12,946 bases of DNA, from assembly GCA_937894105.1 (NCBI GenBank), contig CALCTI010000392.1:1-12946 (forward strand), read 5' to 3'. Under the pieces are notes generated by a model. It ran no database searches, was not told where the DNA came from, and saw only the letters and a list, made by a program, of their open reading frames with translations. Position 1 is the stretch's first letter; each line of letters begins with the position of its first letter. The DNA comes from an uncultured cyanobacterium. GTDB taxonomy: Bacteria > Cyanobacteriota > Cyanobacteriia > CACIAM-69d. A program made the translations under genes and the position numbers. Positions 1 to 5,947 of this stretch are shown here, piece by piece.

Positions 1-1
1 G

Positions 2-1672
2 GGACAGTGGGAGCTGCTAACCAGGGGCGACTCTTGGCAACGGCGGGGGGCGATCGCCCTGGCTTTGGTTATCGCCATCGGCATCGTCCTGCGGTTTGTC
101 AATTTGGACGGCAAGGTGGTGTGGATTGACGAAGTTCACAGCTTTATGCGGGTGGCAGGCTACGGCAAAACGGTTTTGACGGAGCAGCTTGAGCAAACCA
201 TCGCCGCCACCGATACTCGCCCGGCACAGCTTATTCCCCTTAGCCACCTGCTGCAATTCCAGCGCCCGCCCGCCGGCCAAAATTTGTTCACCGGTTTAGG
301 CGCGACGGTGACTGCCCTTGCCACGGATAATCCCCAGCATCCGCCGATGTACTACCTGGGGGCGCGACTGATGGCGTTTATTTTTGGTCCAGCGATCGCC
401 ACCCTTCGAGGCACGGCGGCCCTATTCGGCACCGCGCTAATTCCGGCCATGGGCTGGCTGGCGTGGGTGCTGTGGCGATCGCCCGGTGTGGCAGCGGTGA
501 CCATGGGCGTGACGGCGGTGTCCCCGTTCCAAATTGCCTACGCCCAGGAAGCGCGGGAATACAGCTTACTGGCGGTCATGGTTGTGCTGGGCACAGGCTT
601 TTTGCTGCGAGCGATAGACGGAGCCCGGCGGGGATGGTGGATTTATGGCGCAGGAGTCGTCGTTGGACTTTATACCCACCTGCTGATGGGATACGCCATT
701 GTGGCTCACGGGGTGATGGTGTTGACGCTGGGCGGGTGGCGATCGCCGGTGGCGCGAAAATTTGGATGGGCGATCGCGGGAGCCATTGCAGCCTTTATCC
801 CGTGGGTGGTGGCGTATTTGGTCTACTTTCGCGGTATTGGCTGGATTGGTCGCGATTTAGGACCCACGAGCTTGCTGCGACGGTGGGCGATCGGTTGGAC
901 ACTGCCCATTTTTGATTTGCAAAGTCTTTACGATGACCAGCTTTTTGACGTGGCGGCGGTGCAAGATTTTTCCGACCTGGGTGGGGGTGGGGGTTTGGGG
1001 GGGATTTGCGGCGCTCTCTGGGGCTGGAGTGGTTGGCGACTATGGCGCGGTTCCCGGCGGGCGGCTTGGGTGGTAACGGCGTTGGGGCTCGTACCGTTTT
1101 TGATGTTGGCGCTTCCCGATTTGCTGGACGGCGGCCAGCGCTCCACGGTGGGACGCTTCCTAATGCCCGTGGTGTTGGCAATGCACCTTGCCCTAGCCTA
1201 TGCCCTAACTCCGGCTCCTTTAAAAAAGTGGGCTAGGGGGGATTTTTCCAAAGTATTGGCTTTAGCGCTATGTCTAGTCTTTGCCCTAGGCATCGGATCC
1301 ACGGTTTGGCAATGGCGATCGCCCACGGGTTGGAATAAATACACCAGCTTTTACGATCCGGCGGTGGCAGAAATTTTGGTAACGGGCGATCGCCATTTAA
1401 TAATTACCGGCGCAGAAAAATCCGGTCGCTTAATATCCATCGCCCACTATTTAAATATTAAAAATAGTCGCATTGATCCCACAATTTTACTAGTGACGAA
1501 GCCTGCCGTTCCTTCTCTTTCTGCTGAAATAATTAAACAGTTTCAAGATATTTATTTATATCGTCCCTACGGTGAGCTTATAAGCGGTTTGCAAACCCAA
1601 GGTTGGACCCTAAAAACCATCAGTTCCCCTGGTCAAATAATACGTTTAACCCCTCCCCCAAATGCTTCTTAA
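2..1672 (+). CDS. GT39/ArnT-like membrane glycosyltransferase, 5'-truncated by window edge
   Basis: Multi-pass membrane protein resembling glycosyltransferase family 39 (GT-C fold), which moves sugars from polyprenyl-phosphate carriers on the outer face of the cytoplasmic membrane. The frame is open to the first base of the window, so the true start lies upstream; the first possible internal start is a TTG at 65. Counting from that TTG, a first membrane segment is followed by a loop with W20-I-D-E23, the Asp/Glu pair placed as in GT-C first loops. A second loop carries N89-P-Q-H-P-P-M-Y-Y97, very like the 'hPPLYY' signature of GT39 proteins. Several hydrophobic segments follow (about 100-440), then a soluble C-terminal domain of about 100 residues. 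A Gly-rich stretch (LGGGGGLGG) is encoded by a G-run tract at 979-1003. The 3' 250 bp is noticeably more AT-rich than the rest. It overlaps the next gene by 11 bp, suggesting co-translation. Family assignment is fairly sure; substrate is unknown. Confidence 0.8.
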   Translation, partial: GQWELLTRGDSWQRRGAIALALVIAIGIVLRFVNLDGKVVWIDEVHSFMRVAGYGKTVLTEQLEQTIAATDTRPAQLIPLSHLLQFQRPPAGQNLFTGLGATVTALATDNPQHPPMYYLGARLMAFIFGPAIATLRGTAALFGTALIPAMGWLAWVLWRSPGVAAVTMGVTAVSPFQIAYAQEAREYSLLAVMVVLGTGFLLRAIDGARRGWWIYGAGVVVGLYTHLLMGYAIVAHGVMVLTLGGWRSPVARKFGWAIAGAIAAFIPWVVAYLVYFRGIGWIGRDLGPTSLLRRWAIGWTLPIFDLQSLYDDQLFDVAAVQDFSDLGGGGGLGGICGALWGWSGWRLWRGSRRAAWVVTALGLVPFLMLALPDLLDGGQRSTVGRFLMPVVLAMHLALAYALTPAPLKKWARGDFSKVLALALCLVFALGIGSTVWQWRSPTGWNKYTSFYDPAVAEILVTGDRHLIITGAEKSGRLISIAHYLNIKNSRIDPTILLVTKPAVPSLSAEIIKQFQDIYLYRPYGELISGLQTQGWTLKTISSPGQIIRLTPPPNAS

Positions 1673-3500
1673 TCGTATTTTTAATCGACAGCTTTGGGTT
1701 GTGGTTAATCCGCCGAAATCTGTGCGTTGGTTTTGGTTGGCGATCGCCCTGATTATCGGAATTTTGTACGGTATTGCTGCCCTACCCAAACTATCTAGCG
1801 CCTACTTAATTCCTGATGACGGTCGCCAACATTTATTTTGGATGGCTCGATTTTTAGACCCTGATTTATTCCCGAATGACTCCATTGCTGACTATTTTCA
1901 GTCAGTGTCACCGTGGGCATTTCAGAGTATTTATCGAGTGGCCGCCTGGTTTAGTTTCTCCCCTTGGGCGGTGGCAAAATTGCTGCCCATCCCTCTCAGT
2001 GTCGCCACCGTTGGCACTGCATTTTTACTGAGCGAAACCTGGCTGCCACTACCCGGCGCTAATGCCCTTACTGGAATTTTACTGCTGCAAAATTTATGGT
2101 TGCGAGATGACCTGGCATCGGGAACCGCTCGGGCTTTTTTAAATCCGCTGTTTTTATTGGTTTTATTGGGAATTCAGCGGCGATCGCCCCAACTCTTAAT
2201 CCCCAGTATTATTATCCTCGGCGGTTTCTACCCTCACTATGTCCTAGTTACAGCGGTACTTTTAGGACTTGGAATTCTATTCAATTTTCGACTTAAAAAC
2301 TCAGAGTTTATCCTACCCCCTTATGAAGGGAGGACTAAGGGAAAATCCTTATCCCTTAAATATTTTTACAGAATATTTGGTCGTGTTTTTGAATTTAGAG
2401 AATCCTCCCAATTCCTCTTATTAAGGAGAGCTTTGTTTGAATGTTTTGGGATATTGATTTGTGTTCTAGTGCTGCTGCCTTTTGCGATTAATGCATCAGA
2501 ATTTGGACCTACTATTTCCCGTGCTGTTGCGGAAACGCTACCGGAATTTTTACCCAATGGTCGCAGTCGATTTTTCTATGATGACTTCGGACGATTTTGG
2601 TTGTCCGGCGGCCGTAGTGGTTTGCAAATCCCCTTAGATCCACCGCTTTATTGTTTTGGATTATTGTTGCCAATTCTGTATTTCTGGAAGAAAAAATTAC
2701 CGCTGATTCAACAAATAAACTCAAGCTTAGGCATATTAAATCGGTTAACCCTTGCCAGCTTAATTACCTTTTTTGCGGCCCATATTCTTCTGTTTCGTCT
2801 ACACCTTCCTAGCCGCTACACCCAGCACAGCCTACGTATTGTCCTTGCCAGCGCCGCCGCCGTTGCCCTGTTTGCGCTCCTTGAATTTGCCTGGAATCGG
2901 GTGGGAAATCTCTGGGGAAAACTGATAGCGATCGCCCTCCTCACCTTCACCTTGCTCTACCCGCTCACCTATAAAAACTTTCCCAAAACCAACTACGTGT
3001 TGGGCGACTCCCCGGACCTGTATGCCTACCTGCAAACCCAGCCCAAAACCATCCGCATCGCCAGCCTATCTGGAGCCGCCAACAATATTCCTACCTTTGC
3101 CCAGCGCACCATCCTCACCGGCGCCGAATATGCCATCCCCTACCACTGGGGCTATTACGCACCGTTCCGCCAGCGGACCCTCAACCTGATCGCCGCCCAA
3201 TACGCCACTGCCCCCGCCCTCGTCGCCAAGGTGATCCAACAGCATAAAGTGACCCACTGGCTCATTGACCGCAATGCTTTTGTGCCGGGCTACCTGGGCG
3301 ATCAAAAGTGGCTGAAACAGTACGATCCTGCCTATTCAACGGCTCGCACCCAATTGGAGGGGCTGAGTCCCGAGCCTGAGACACCTGTCAGCCCACCCGC
3401 TGCCTCCATTTACATCGCCAGCAAACTCCACACCTGCAAAGTGTGGGAAAATCCGGCGCTTTCTTTACTGGATGCTCGATGTCTGCTCGATAATCTCTAG
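1662..3500 (+). CDS. Multi-pass membrane protein, GT-C-like, unknown function
   Basis: A 612-aa protein I cannot name. After a short basic N-terminus, a membrane segment (about 24-42) leads to a loop with P-D-D-G-R-Q-H, an acidic pair positioned as in GT-C glycosyltransferases; this similarity is only positional. Many further hydrophobic segments follow up to about residue 450, including one after L-P-S-R-Y-T-Q-H near 385. A soluble C-terminal domain of about 150 residues ends the protein. The ATG lies inside the upstream gene (11-bp overlap) with no clear Shine-Dalgarno, which suggests translational coupling and a shared pathway. Residues about 219-256 (P-P-Y-E-G-R... to ...L-L-L-R-R) are encoded by a degenerate inverted repeat that looks like an in-frame insertion. 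The stop TAG (3498-3500) coincides with the left end of a MITE-like element, so the C-terminus may differ from that of relatives. Coding is sure; role is inference. Confidence 0.85.
   Translation: MLLNRIFNRQLWVVVNPPKSVRWFWLAIALIIGILYGIAALPKLSSAYLIPDDGRQHLFWMARFLDPDLFPNDSIADYFQSVSPWAFQSIYRVAAWFSFSPWAVAKLLPIPLSVATVGTAFLLSETWLPLPGANALTGILLLQNLWLRDDLASGTARAFLNPLFLLVLLGIQRRSPQLLIPSIIILGGFYPHYVLVTAVLLGLGILFNFRLKNSEFILPPYEGRTKGKSLSLKYFYRIFGRVFEFRESSQFLLLRRALFECFGILICVLVLLPFAINASEFGPTISRAVAETLPEFLPNGRSRFFYDDFGRFWLSGGRSGLQIPLDPPLYCFGLLLPILYFWKKKLPLIQQINSSLGILNRLTLASLITFFAAHILLFRLHLPSRYTQHSLRIVLASAAAVALFALLEFAWNRVGNLWGKLIAIALLTFTLLYPLTYKNFPKTNYVLGDSPDLYAYLQTQPKTIRIASLSGAANNIPTFAQRTILTGAEYAIPYHWGYYAPFRQRTLNLIAAQYATAPALVAKVIQQHKVTHWLIDRNAFVPGYLGDQKWLKQYDPAYSTARTQLEGLSPEPETPVSPPAASIYIASKLHTCKVWENPALSLLDARCLLDNL
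2316..2430. repeat. Degenerate palindromic repeat inserted in frame in a gene
   Basis: The left arm (2316-2341) contains CCCCCTTATGAAGGGAGGA. The right arm (2404-2430) contains CCTCCCAATTCCTC, then TTATTAAGGAGAG. Read on the opposite strand, the right arm matches the left arm approximately, so the ends are imperfect inverted repeats around an AT-rich centre. Short CCCCCTTAT/TTAAGGGGG palindromes are common dispersed repeats in cyanobacteria, and their translation as P-P-Y-E-G is familiar to me from such insertions. Here the reading frame passes through without a stop. Confidence 0.5.
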
Positions 3501-3626
3501 GGGCTATCATCAATTGAATCCCTAAGTCAAGAGCCGTAAGGGTTTCAGCCCCTAGCTTTGTTTGTTCTTAAAGGGCGCGTACTCCCCACTGCATAAGGCT
3601 TATGGAGATTAATTGATGACACGCCC
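3500..3626 (+). mobile_element. MITE-like bipartite inverted-repeat element, copy 1
   Basis: A 127-bp non-coding element. The left end GGGGCTATCATCAATTGAAT and the right end read on the other strand (GGGCGTGTCATCAATTAATC) form imperfect terminal inverted repeats sharing the core TCATCAATT. TA lies immediately outside both ends, fitting an element mobilised by a TA-targeting transposase (IS630-type) or an IS5-type enzyme recognising CTAG/CTAA; this is inference. Inside are two sub-palindromes: module A, CTAGGGGCT (3497-3505) to AGCCCCTAG (3547-3555), and module B, GGGCGCGT (3573-3580) to ACACGCCC (3619-3626). A same-length copy, about 85% identical by hand count, lies at 5644-5770. No transposase is in the window. 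The left end abuts the stop codon of the upstream membrane-protein gene. Confidence 0.8.
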
Positions 3627-3636
3627 TAATCGGAAT

Positions 3637-3665
3637 TTGGCCAAAGTTAAAAGCTCGACTACTAT
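3637..3665 (+). promoter_or_regulatory. Putative sigma-70-type promoter for rpmF
   Basis: TTGGCC (3637-3642) and TACTAT (3660-3665) are separated by exactly 17 bp and end 41 bp before the rpmF start codon. The site sits just beyond the right end of MITE copy 1, which separates rpmF from the upstream membrane-protein gene, so rpmF is probably transcribed from here. Match by eye only. Confidence 0.4.
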
Positions 3666-3706
3666 TGAAAGGCTGTATTGAAATTTTGACCCCGCAAGCA
3701 ACGGCC

Positions 3707-3889
3707 ATGGCAGTCCCTAAGAAACGCACATCTAAACAAAAGAAGAATCAACGCCGCGCCCACTGGGTTCGCAAGGCAGATTTACAAGCTCAGCGGGCCC
3801 TATCCCTGGGCAAGGCTGTCCTAAGCGGTCGCTCCAATTTTGTCTATCCCACCAAGGATGAAGAGGAAGAGGAAGGCGGCGAAGAGTAA
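3707..3889 (+). CDS. rpmF: 50S ribosomal protein L32
   Basis: A 60-residue protein beginning M-A-V-P-K-K-R-T-S, the hallmark L32 N-terminus, followed by the basic segment K-Q-K-K-N-Q-R-R-A-H-W and ending in an acidic tail rich in Glu. L32 is a small structural protein of the large ribosomal subunit. The frame extends 14 codons further upstream, but the MAVPKKR start is universal in the family, so the ATG at 3707 is chosen. It has no zinc-binding Cys pairs, so it is the Cys-free (C-) form common in cyanobacteria and plastids. It is likely monocistronic: a MITE lies upstream and a terminator hairpin about 75 bp downstream. Confidence 0.97.
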   Translation: MAVPKKRTSKQKKNQRRAHWVRKADLQAQRALSLGKAVLSGRSNFVYPTKDEEEEEGGEE

Positions 3890-3965
3890 AAAAGACGAAA
3901 ATTTCTGGCTCGCTCGCTGGGATTTTTTGAACAGGGCGATCGCCATAGCAATCAAAATAAAAAAC

Positions 3966-4001
3966 GGGCAGGAGTGTAAGTCATTTCTGCCCCTATTTTT
4001 T
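3966..4001 (+). terminator. Rho-independent terminator after rpmF
   Basis: The stem GGGCAG (3966-3971) pairs with CTGCCC (3987-3992) around a 15-nt loop, followed by CTATTTTTT. An A-rich run before the stem (AAAATAAAAAAC) can extend it and would give a weaker terminator on the opposite strand. The position about 75 bp after the rpmF stop fits. Confidence 0.6.
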
Positions 4002-4062
4002 GAGTCAATTTTCCTAATTAAGTTTTCCCCATTTAGTTTGTATAGTTGACGTAGCGGTAAGG

Positions 4063-4076
4063 TGCGTCGCGACGCA
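4063..4076. repeat. Perfect 14-bp palindrome TGCGTCGCGACGCA
   Basis: TGCGTCGCGACGCA is exactly self-complementary. GGTGCG...CGCACC-type palindromes are frequent dispersed repeats in cyanobacterial genomes, and a half-site-like GGTGCGTT occurs about 50 bp downstream. It may be a dispersed repeat or an operator for the following gene; the sequence alone does not decide. Confidence 0.5.
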
Positions 4077-4213
4077 TCGTATGGGGGGTTGAAATCGCAC
4101 AGTGAGTGGACTCTTTGTTCGGTGCGTTGGCATTCATCCTAAGTCTTGTTTGATAGGGCATCACATTTTATCGCTACCCTCGATTGTTCAAGATATAGCG
4201 ACCTTGCGCCTCC

Positions 4214-4804
4214 ATGATGGGTAAATATTTCAAAAGCCCCGACCCAGACGTGAAAGATCGGGTGCCGCCGGGACAGTACCTCGCCACCGGCTTTCCGGTG
4301 CTCACCTATGGCGAAACGCCCCAAGTGGAGCAAAATGCCTGGACCTTGACCATTTCTGGATTGGCTGAGCCGAAGACCTTTACGTGGCAGGACCTAATGG
4401 CGTTGCCCCAGTCGGACTTTACGGCAGACTTTCATTGTGTGACCCGCTGGTCAAAGCTGGATGTGAAATGGACCGGCGTTAAAATTACTGACCTGATGGG
4501 GGCAATTAATTTAGAACCGAAAGCCACCCACGTGATGCAGCACTGCACCGGCGGCTACAGTACCAACTTGTCCCTGGATGATTTTGTTCGCGACGAAAAC
4601 TGCCTTGCCCATACCCTGTTTGGTGAGCCGCTGGATGCGGAACATGGGGGACCGGTGCGATCGCTCGTGCCCCATTTGTATGCCTGGAAAAGCGCCAAAT
4701 GGATTAGCGAGTTGGAATTTATGCCCGCCGACCAGCCAGGATTTTGGGAGCGTAACGGCTATCACTATCGCGGAGAACCGTGGGCTGAAGAGCGTTTCAG
4801 CTAG
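4214..4804 (+). CDS. Sulfite oxidase-like molybdopterin-dependent oxidoreductase
   Basis: A 196-aa single-domain protein of the sulfite oxidase/YedY molybdopterin fold. The conserved core is visible: W-T-L-T-I-S-G-L (43-50), D-F-H-C-V-T-R-W-S (72-80) with C75 as the expected thiolate ligand of molybdenum, W-T-G-V (86-89), H-C-T-G-G-Y (110-115), H-G-G-P-V-R (144-149), V-P-H-L-Y-A-W-K-S-A-K-W (152-163), and a C-terminal G-F-W-E-R-N-G-Y-H (176-184). There is no Tat or Sec signal, so the protein is predicted to be cytoplasmic, unlike MsrP/YedY. It lacks the heme and dimerisation domains of full sulfite oxidases, as is usual for this short bacterial subgroup. Two ATGs occur at 4214 and 4217; either could be used. 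Its stop falls in a 17-bp tandem repeat shared with the convergent next gene. Fold is secure; physiological substrate is unknown. Confidence 0.92.
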   Translation: MMGKYFKSPDPDVKDRVPPGQYLATGFPVLTYGETPQVEQNAWTLTISGLAEPKTFTWQDLMALPQSDFTADFHCVTRWSKLDVKWTGVKITDLMGAINLEPKATHVMQHCTGGYSTNLSLDDFVRDENCLAHTLFGEPLDAEHGGPVRSLVPHLYAWKSAKWISELEFMPADQPGFWERNGYHYRGEPWAEERFS

Positions 4805-4834
4805 CTCGTTAGTTTCGCTAGCTTGTTAGTTGCA
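4801..4834. repeat. 17-bp tandem duplication at convergent gene ends
   Basis: CTAGCTCGTTAGTTTCG (4801-4817) is directly followed by CTAGCTTGTTAGTTGCA (4818-4834), 14 of 17 positions matching. The first unit contains the plus-strand stop TAG (4802-4804) of the molybdopterin protein gene; the second begins with CTA, which is the minus-strand stop TAG of the convergent membrane-protein gene. Confidence 0.75.
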
Positions 4835-5390
4835 GGGTCCCCAGGCAACTAAGGGCGAAGCGCAGAGCCATACTGCCGAGAATTTTCGCGAGAATTCGAG
4901 CGCCGTTTTCAGTGAAGCTGTGTCCGTATATGTTGGCGGCGGTAAAGACCACAAAGGAAAGGGCGTAGATTGCAATAATTTGAATCGGCACACTGGGCGA
5001 TAGCAGCGTTGCGCCGTAAATAATTGCCAGCGACAAAATTCCCAGCAGGGCATAGCTCAGGAGAGTGTCCCACAGGTAGCCGGAAATCAGTGCTGCGATT
5101 GTGGCGATCGCCCCCTGAATTCCCACCACCCACCACAGGGGATAGCCCCACAGGTAAACCAGCACGCTGGGCACCACCATGACCGGTATCGCCGCTGATA
5201 GGGCGATCGCCGTTTTGGGCTGAATATTTTTCATCAGGGGCACGGTGATTTTCAGCCCCCAGCCGCTGGCGATTCCCCAGATTATGGCGATCGCCCCCAA
5301 GTCCCAGTAACTATCCACCTGTTCCCACCGGCACAGACATTTTTCATTCACCCCTAACGTAGCTAAAATTGAGGCGCAGTATTTCGCCAT
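4818..5390 (-). CDS. Small multi-pass membrane protein, unknown
   Basis: About 190 aa; I do not recognise the family. After about 28 residues the chain is mostly hydrophobic, with about five likely membrane segments: around D-L-G-A-I-A-I-I-W-G, A-I-P-V-M-V-V-P-S-V-L, W-W-V-V-G-I-Q-G-A, Y-A-L-L-G-I-L-S-L-A and I-A-I-Y-A-L-S-F-V-V-F. The C-terminus is short and amphipathic. The start is uncertain: ATG at 5390 is used here, a TTG at 5399 would add three residues, and a GTG at 5351 would remove 13 residues and leave a more normal promoter space before the divergent gene. It is convergent with the molybdopterin protein, only 13 bp between coding ends. No catalytic motif was seen, so transporter, channel or structural roles are all open. 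Confidence 0.75.
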   Translation of the reverse strand: MAKYCASILATLGVNEKCLCRWEQVDSYWDLGAIAIIWGIASGWGLKITVPLMKNIQPKTAIALSAAIPVMVVPSVLVYLWGYPLWWVVGIQGAIATIAALISGYLWDTLLSYALLGILSLAIIYGATLLSPSVPIQIIAIYALSFVVFTAANIYGHSFTENGARILAKILGSMALRFALSCLGTLQLTS

Positions 5391-5416
5391 TGCTCTCAAG
5401 CGGTCCTGGAGTTGCC

Positions 5417-5644
5417 ATGTCCCCTGTTTTTGCCGGCACCCGAATATTTTTAGCGTTAATTGCTTACTTAATTGTCCTACAAGTCCTAAGACCCCTCCTA
5501 GACTCCTGCCCGTTTGGCTCCTGCATTTTCGCCCGCATTCCCCGCATTACCTTTGTGGATCCCTGCGCCAAGCCAGACGGGGGGCAATGCAACGTCAGCG
5601 ACACCTGCTATAGCTACGAATACGCTCCCTGCCCAGGGCACTAG
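5417..5644 (+). CDS. 75-aa membrane-anchored Cys-rich miniprotein, unknown
   Basis: Not recognised. The ATG at 5417 is chosen because GGAG (5408-5411) lies 5 nt ahead; an upstream in-frame start at 5369 would overlap the divergent gene. Residues 9-26 form one hydrophobic segment (F-L-A-L-I-A-Y-L-I-V-L), acting as an uncleaved anchor or a signal peptide. The remaining 50 residues have six Cys (31, 36, 50, 58, 64, 72), several Pro and the spacing C-x4-C-x13-C-x7-C-x5-C-x7-C, consistent with disulfides in an exported domain. The stop TAG (5642-5644) is formed exactly at the left end of MITE copy 2, so the protein may have been longer before insertion. The pattern of anchor plus even Cys count plus ribosome site favours a real gene. 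Confidence 0.6.
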   Translation: MSPVFAGTRIFLALIAYLIVLQVLRPLLDSCPFGSCIFARIPRITFVDPCAKPDGGQCNVSDTCYSYEYAPCPGH

Positions 5645-5770
5645 GGGCTTCCATCAATTGAATCCCTAAGTCAAGAGCCGTGAGGGTTTCAGCCCCTAGC
5701 CTTGTTTGTTTTTAAAGGGCGTATACCGCTCACTGGGGAAGGCTTCTGGAGTTTGACTGATGATACGTCC
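5644..5770 (+). mobile_element. MITE-like bipartite inverted-repeat element, copy 2
   Basis: Same length (127 bp) and orientation as the copy at 3500-3626; about 19 differences by hand, concentrated in the right half. The left terminal repeat GGGGCTTCCATCAATTGAAT is nearly intact with CTA outside it. The right end has decayed to GATGATACGTCC, so the flanking TA is lost on that side and module B no longer pairs well. Module A (GGGGCT to AGCCCC) is conserved. The better conservation of module A than of module B may mean different histories or selection on module A. Confidence 0.8.
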
Positions 5771-5947
5771 TCGTGTGCGCCGCCAGGGGAGGACTTCGGT
5801 AAGGATGATTTTGCGAGAATGTGGCGGTAATTTGGCGAGGGCGATCAAGAATTTGTATCAGCGTGTTTTCAAATTTTCGCTAGGATCAAGTTCCATTACT
5901 ATTCTGCAAAATTTGGACTCCCCGAAATCGGGAATTCTTCCCTAGCT
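5645..5947. other. Intergenic region upstream of larE
   Basis: A 303-bp stretch: the first 126 bp is MITE copy 2; the remaining 177 bp shows no convincing gene. A weak CCCG-AAAT-CGGG mini-hairpin (5921-5932) lies just before the larE start. I see no clear promoter hexamers or Shine-Dalgarno sequence for larE. Confidence 0.55.

Larger units (their letters stand above)
3890..4213. other. Intergenic region between rpmF and the molybdopterin protein gene
   Basis: A 324-bp stretch with no convincing gene. It holds a terminator-like hairpin (3966-4001) and a perfect 14-bp palindrome (4063-4076). The remainder should contain the promoter of the downstream gene, but I see no strong hexamer pair; TTGTTT near 4146 followed by TTTTAT near 4166 is the best weak candidate. 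Confidence 0.6.

Noticed and set aside
3840..4049. 69-codon plus-strand ORF overlapping the end of rpmF
   Set aside because: Its start is another frame of the rpmF acidic tail, it runs through the terminator hairpin, and its sequence is low-complexity Lys/Ile-rich with no family resemblance.
5644..5770. Reading the paired repeats as a CRISPR array
   Set aside because: Copies are 127 bp, kilobases apart, and have transposon-like inverted ends; there are no short evenly spaced repeats or cas genes.
5760..5945. 61-codon plus-strand ORF before larE
   Set aside because: It begins inside the right end of MITE copy 2 and has no recognisable domain or ribosome site; I judged it to be chance.
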